Source: Fratercula arctica (taxonomy: Eukaryota; Chordata; Aves; Charadriiformes; Alcidae). Taken from it: a stretch of DNA of 64,000 bases. The translations under genes were made by a program, and so were the position numbers. This document shows, in pieces, positions 62,757 through 64,000 of the stretch (positions are counted from its first letter, which is position 1; each line of letters begins with the position of its first letter). Location: the NCBI GenBank assembly GCA_947846985.1, contig CANTUZ010000006.1:49085207-49149206 (forward strand), in the 5' to 3' direction. The notes beneath the pieces are model-generated. The model was given only the letters and a program-made list of their open reading frames with translations. It did not search any database and was not told where the DNA came from.

Positions 62757-64000
62757 CCACGACACGGACCCAACGCCTCCAACGCTCGTTCTGGCAAGGG
62801 TTTATCTCATGAAGTGAAAGACAACGGGATTTCTGGTTAAGTAAAGATCAGGGAGGGAAAAATAAAATCGGGTCCCAAGGCTCCTCTCCGCTAAACAGAC
62901 AAAAAACATACAACCTTTTATTTACAAGCTGAAAAAACCCAGTTTGCGATTTTAATGGAATTCCTTCATCCGGCAGAACTAAAGGCGTCGGCTGCTGATG
63001 GCTCCGGAGGCAAACTGGCACGACCGCCCTACGCCACCCACTATTCTTCCTAAACACAAAGAGCATTTCAAAGGTACAACGTCCCGTTCAATACCCTAGC
63101 ATGAGGTAAGCAGTGTAAGGAAAAAAAGGAGTGCTTTTTTTTTTTTTAAAATGAAAATTAATTAAAATTGGTAGAAATCTTTGGCCTTTTCTCTCAAGAT
63201 GCATTAAAGTGTCATGAAATCAAGAAACATGCTTCAAAATGCCATGTCCTTCTGACTCTGGTAACTATTACCTCCCTCCACCCAACCCAGAAAAAGAGGC
63301 ACTTTTAGTGTTTCATATAAGATTTCCAATCGTCTAGTAGACACGCTAAATAACCCTGCACAATTGTAGTCCCAGAATAAACTGAGTTTATCAACATTAC
63401 AAAGAGTCTAAAAAAGCTTTTATGAGGACCTAGATATTCTCTTAACTACACTAAAAAGTCCACCGGTTGGGAATCTTTACATCAATTTAAAACTGCAGAC
63501 AAAGGTAAAGCAAAACTAGAAAAAGAGGAACTCTACAGAAACCTGGACCTAATGCAGAGATGAGAATTGGGGTTCTGAGATGGACGCACAGAAAGACAGC
63601 GAACTCAAGAGCAGTTCGTTTCATGTTCCATCACTCATCCCGAGCCCCGTTTTCCCCCTTCCTTTTATCCCCTATTTGGATATTTGCCCATTAACGTGTT
63701 GAACTGGAAAAAACCCAGGAACCGCAATGTAGGCAAAGGCGTATGCGCACGTTTGCCTTTACACTTGGAAACCAACAGAATGACTCGGTCCGTAAGACTA
63801 AGCCTGTGCGGACGTTTCTATAAAGTGAGGGCCTTACTGACGTTTGGCATACTCAAAGGAACAATTCGGATGGTCTGCCTCACTAGTGAACAGGAGGTCT
63901 TTGCGCTATACAAGATAACAATTCATGTCATGGTTCTCTTATTTTTTTTTTGAAAAAAAAGTTTTGCTTCACATAATCACAGAACCTAGCACACCTTGCA
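62757..64000. other. Unique noncoding sequence at the window end
   Basis: AT-rich in most parts, with T runs at about 63137-63149 and A/T runs near 63941-63960. The 89-codon frame at 63684-63953 shows no recognisable domain. It could continue the putative minus-strand 3' UTR; unproven. Confidence 0.4.

Noticed and set aside
1..64000. CRISPR array, bacterial operon, phage or defence system
   Set aside because: No spaced direct repeats of the right kind and no prokaryotic genes; CR1, LTR and CpG patterns show avian nuclear DNA.
1..64000. tRNA genes
   Set aside because: A by-eye search for the GGTTCGANTCC B box on both strands found no convincing match; a covariance-model scan was not possible.

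Overview
The window is vertebrate nuclear DNA from a bird. The main evidence is seven recognisable CR1 LINE copies, several keeping the avian CR1 3' end of ATTCTATG-like octamers. There is also an ERVL-type solo LTR of a family I know from avian genomes, which suggests (inference) a neoavian rather than a galliform bird. I found no complete protein-coding gene, no convincing coding exon, no tRNA or rRNA, and no bacterial-type operon, CRISPR array or defence system. Nearly all open reading frames are chance frames in GC-richer DNA, shadows of CR1 copies, or products of one stop-free minisatellite. The window is best read as a large intergenic or intronic interval.

Layout. 1-19 kb is AT-rich unique sequence with homopolymer tracts, one degraded LTR (4732-5059) with a REST-like site beside it, and a few stretches that look like old regulatory DNA. 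19-28 kb holds a tight cluster of paired AP-1 and OTX-type motifs (19315-19362), an ancient decayed CR1 copy of at least 1.3 kb (about 22560-23850), a small hairpin (24197-24267), a long T/G tract and a young CR1 3' end. 28-39 kb is unique sequence becoming GC-richer, with one CR1. 39.6-40.3 kb is the only strong CpG island; it carries a 26-base G run and two CTCF-like motifs 40 bp apart on the same strand. 40-54 kb holds five more CR1 copies and several AT-rich, homeodomain-site-dense blocks (44.9-45.6, 47.9-48.2, 50.4-50.8 kb) that look like developmental enhancers. 54276-54888 is a purine-strand minisatellite of about 20 bp units, followed by a CCAT tetranucleotide array. 55-61 kb is unique sequence with more enhancer-like blocks. 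61.5-64 kb is AT-rich and on the minus strand resembles the end of a 3' untranslated region, but this is uncertain.

How the parts may work together (inference): many AT-rich, motif-dense unique blocks, one CpG island with CTCF-like sites and no coding genes is the usual picture of the regulatory desert beside a developmental transcription-factor gene. Cross-species alignment would decide which blocks are truly conserved; I could not run it, so those entries have low to moderate confidence.
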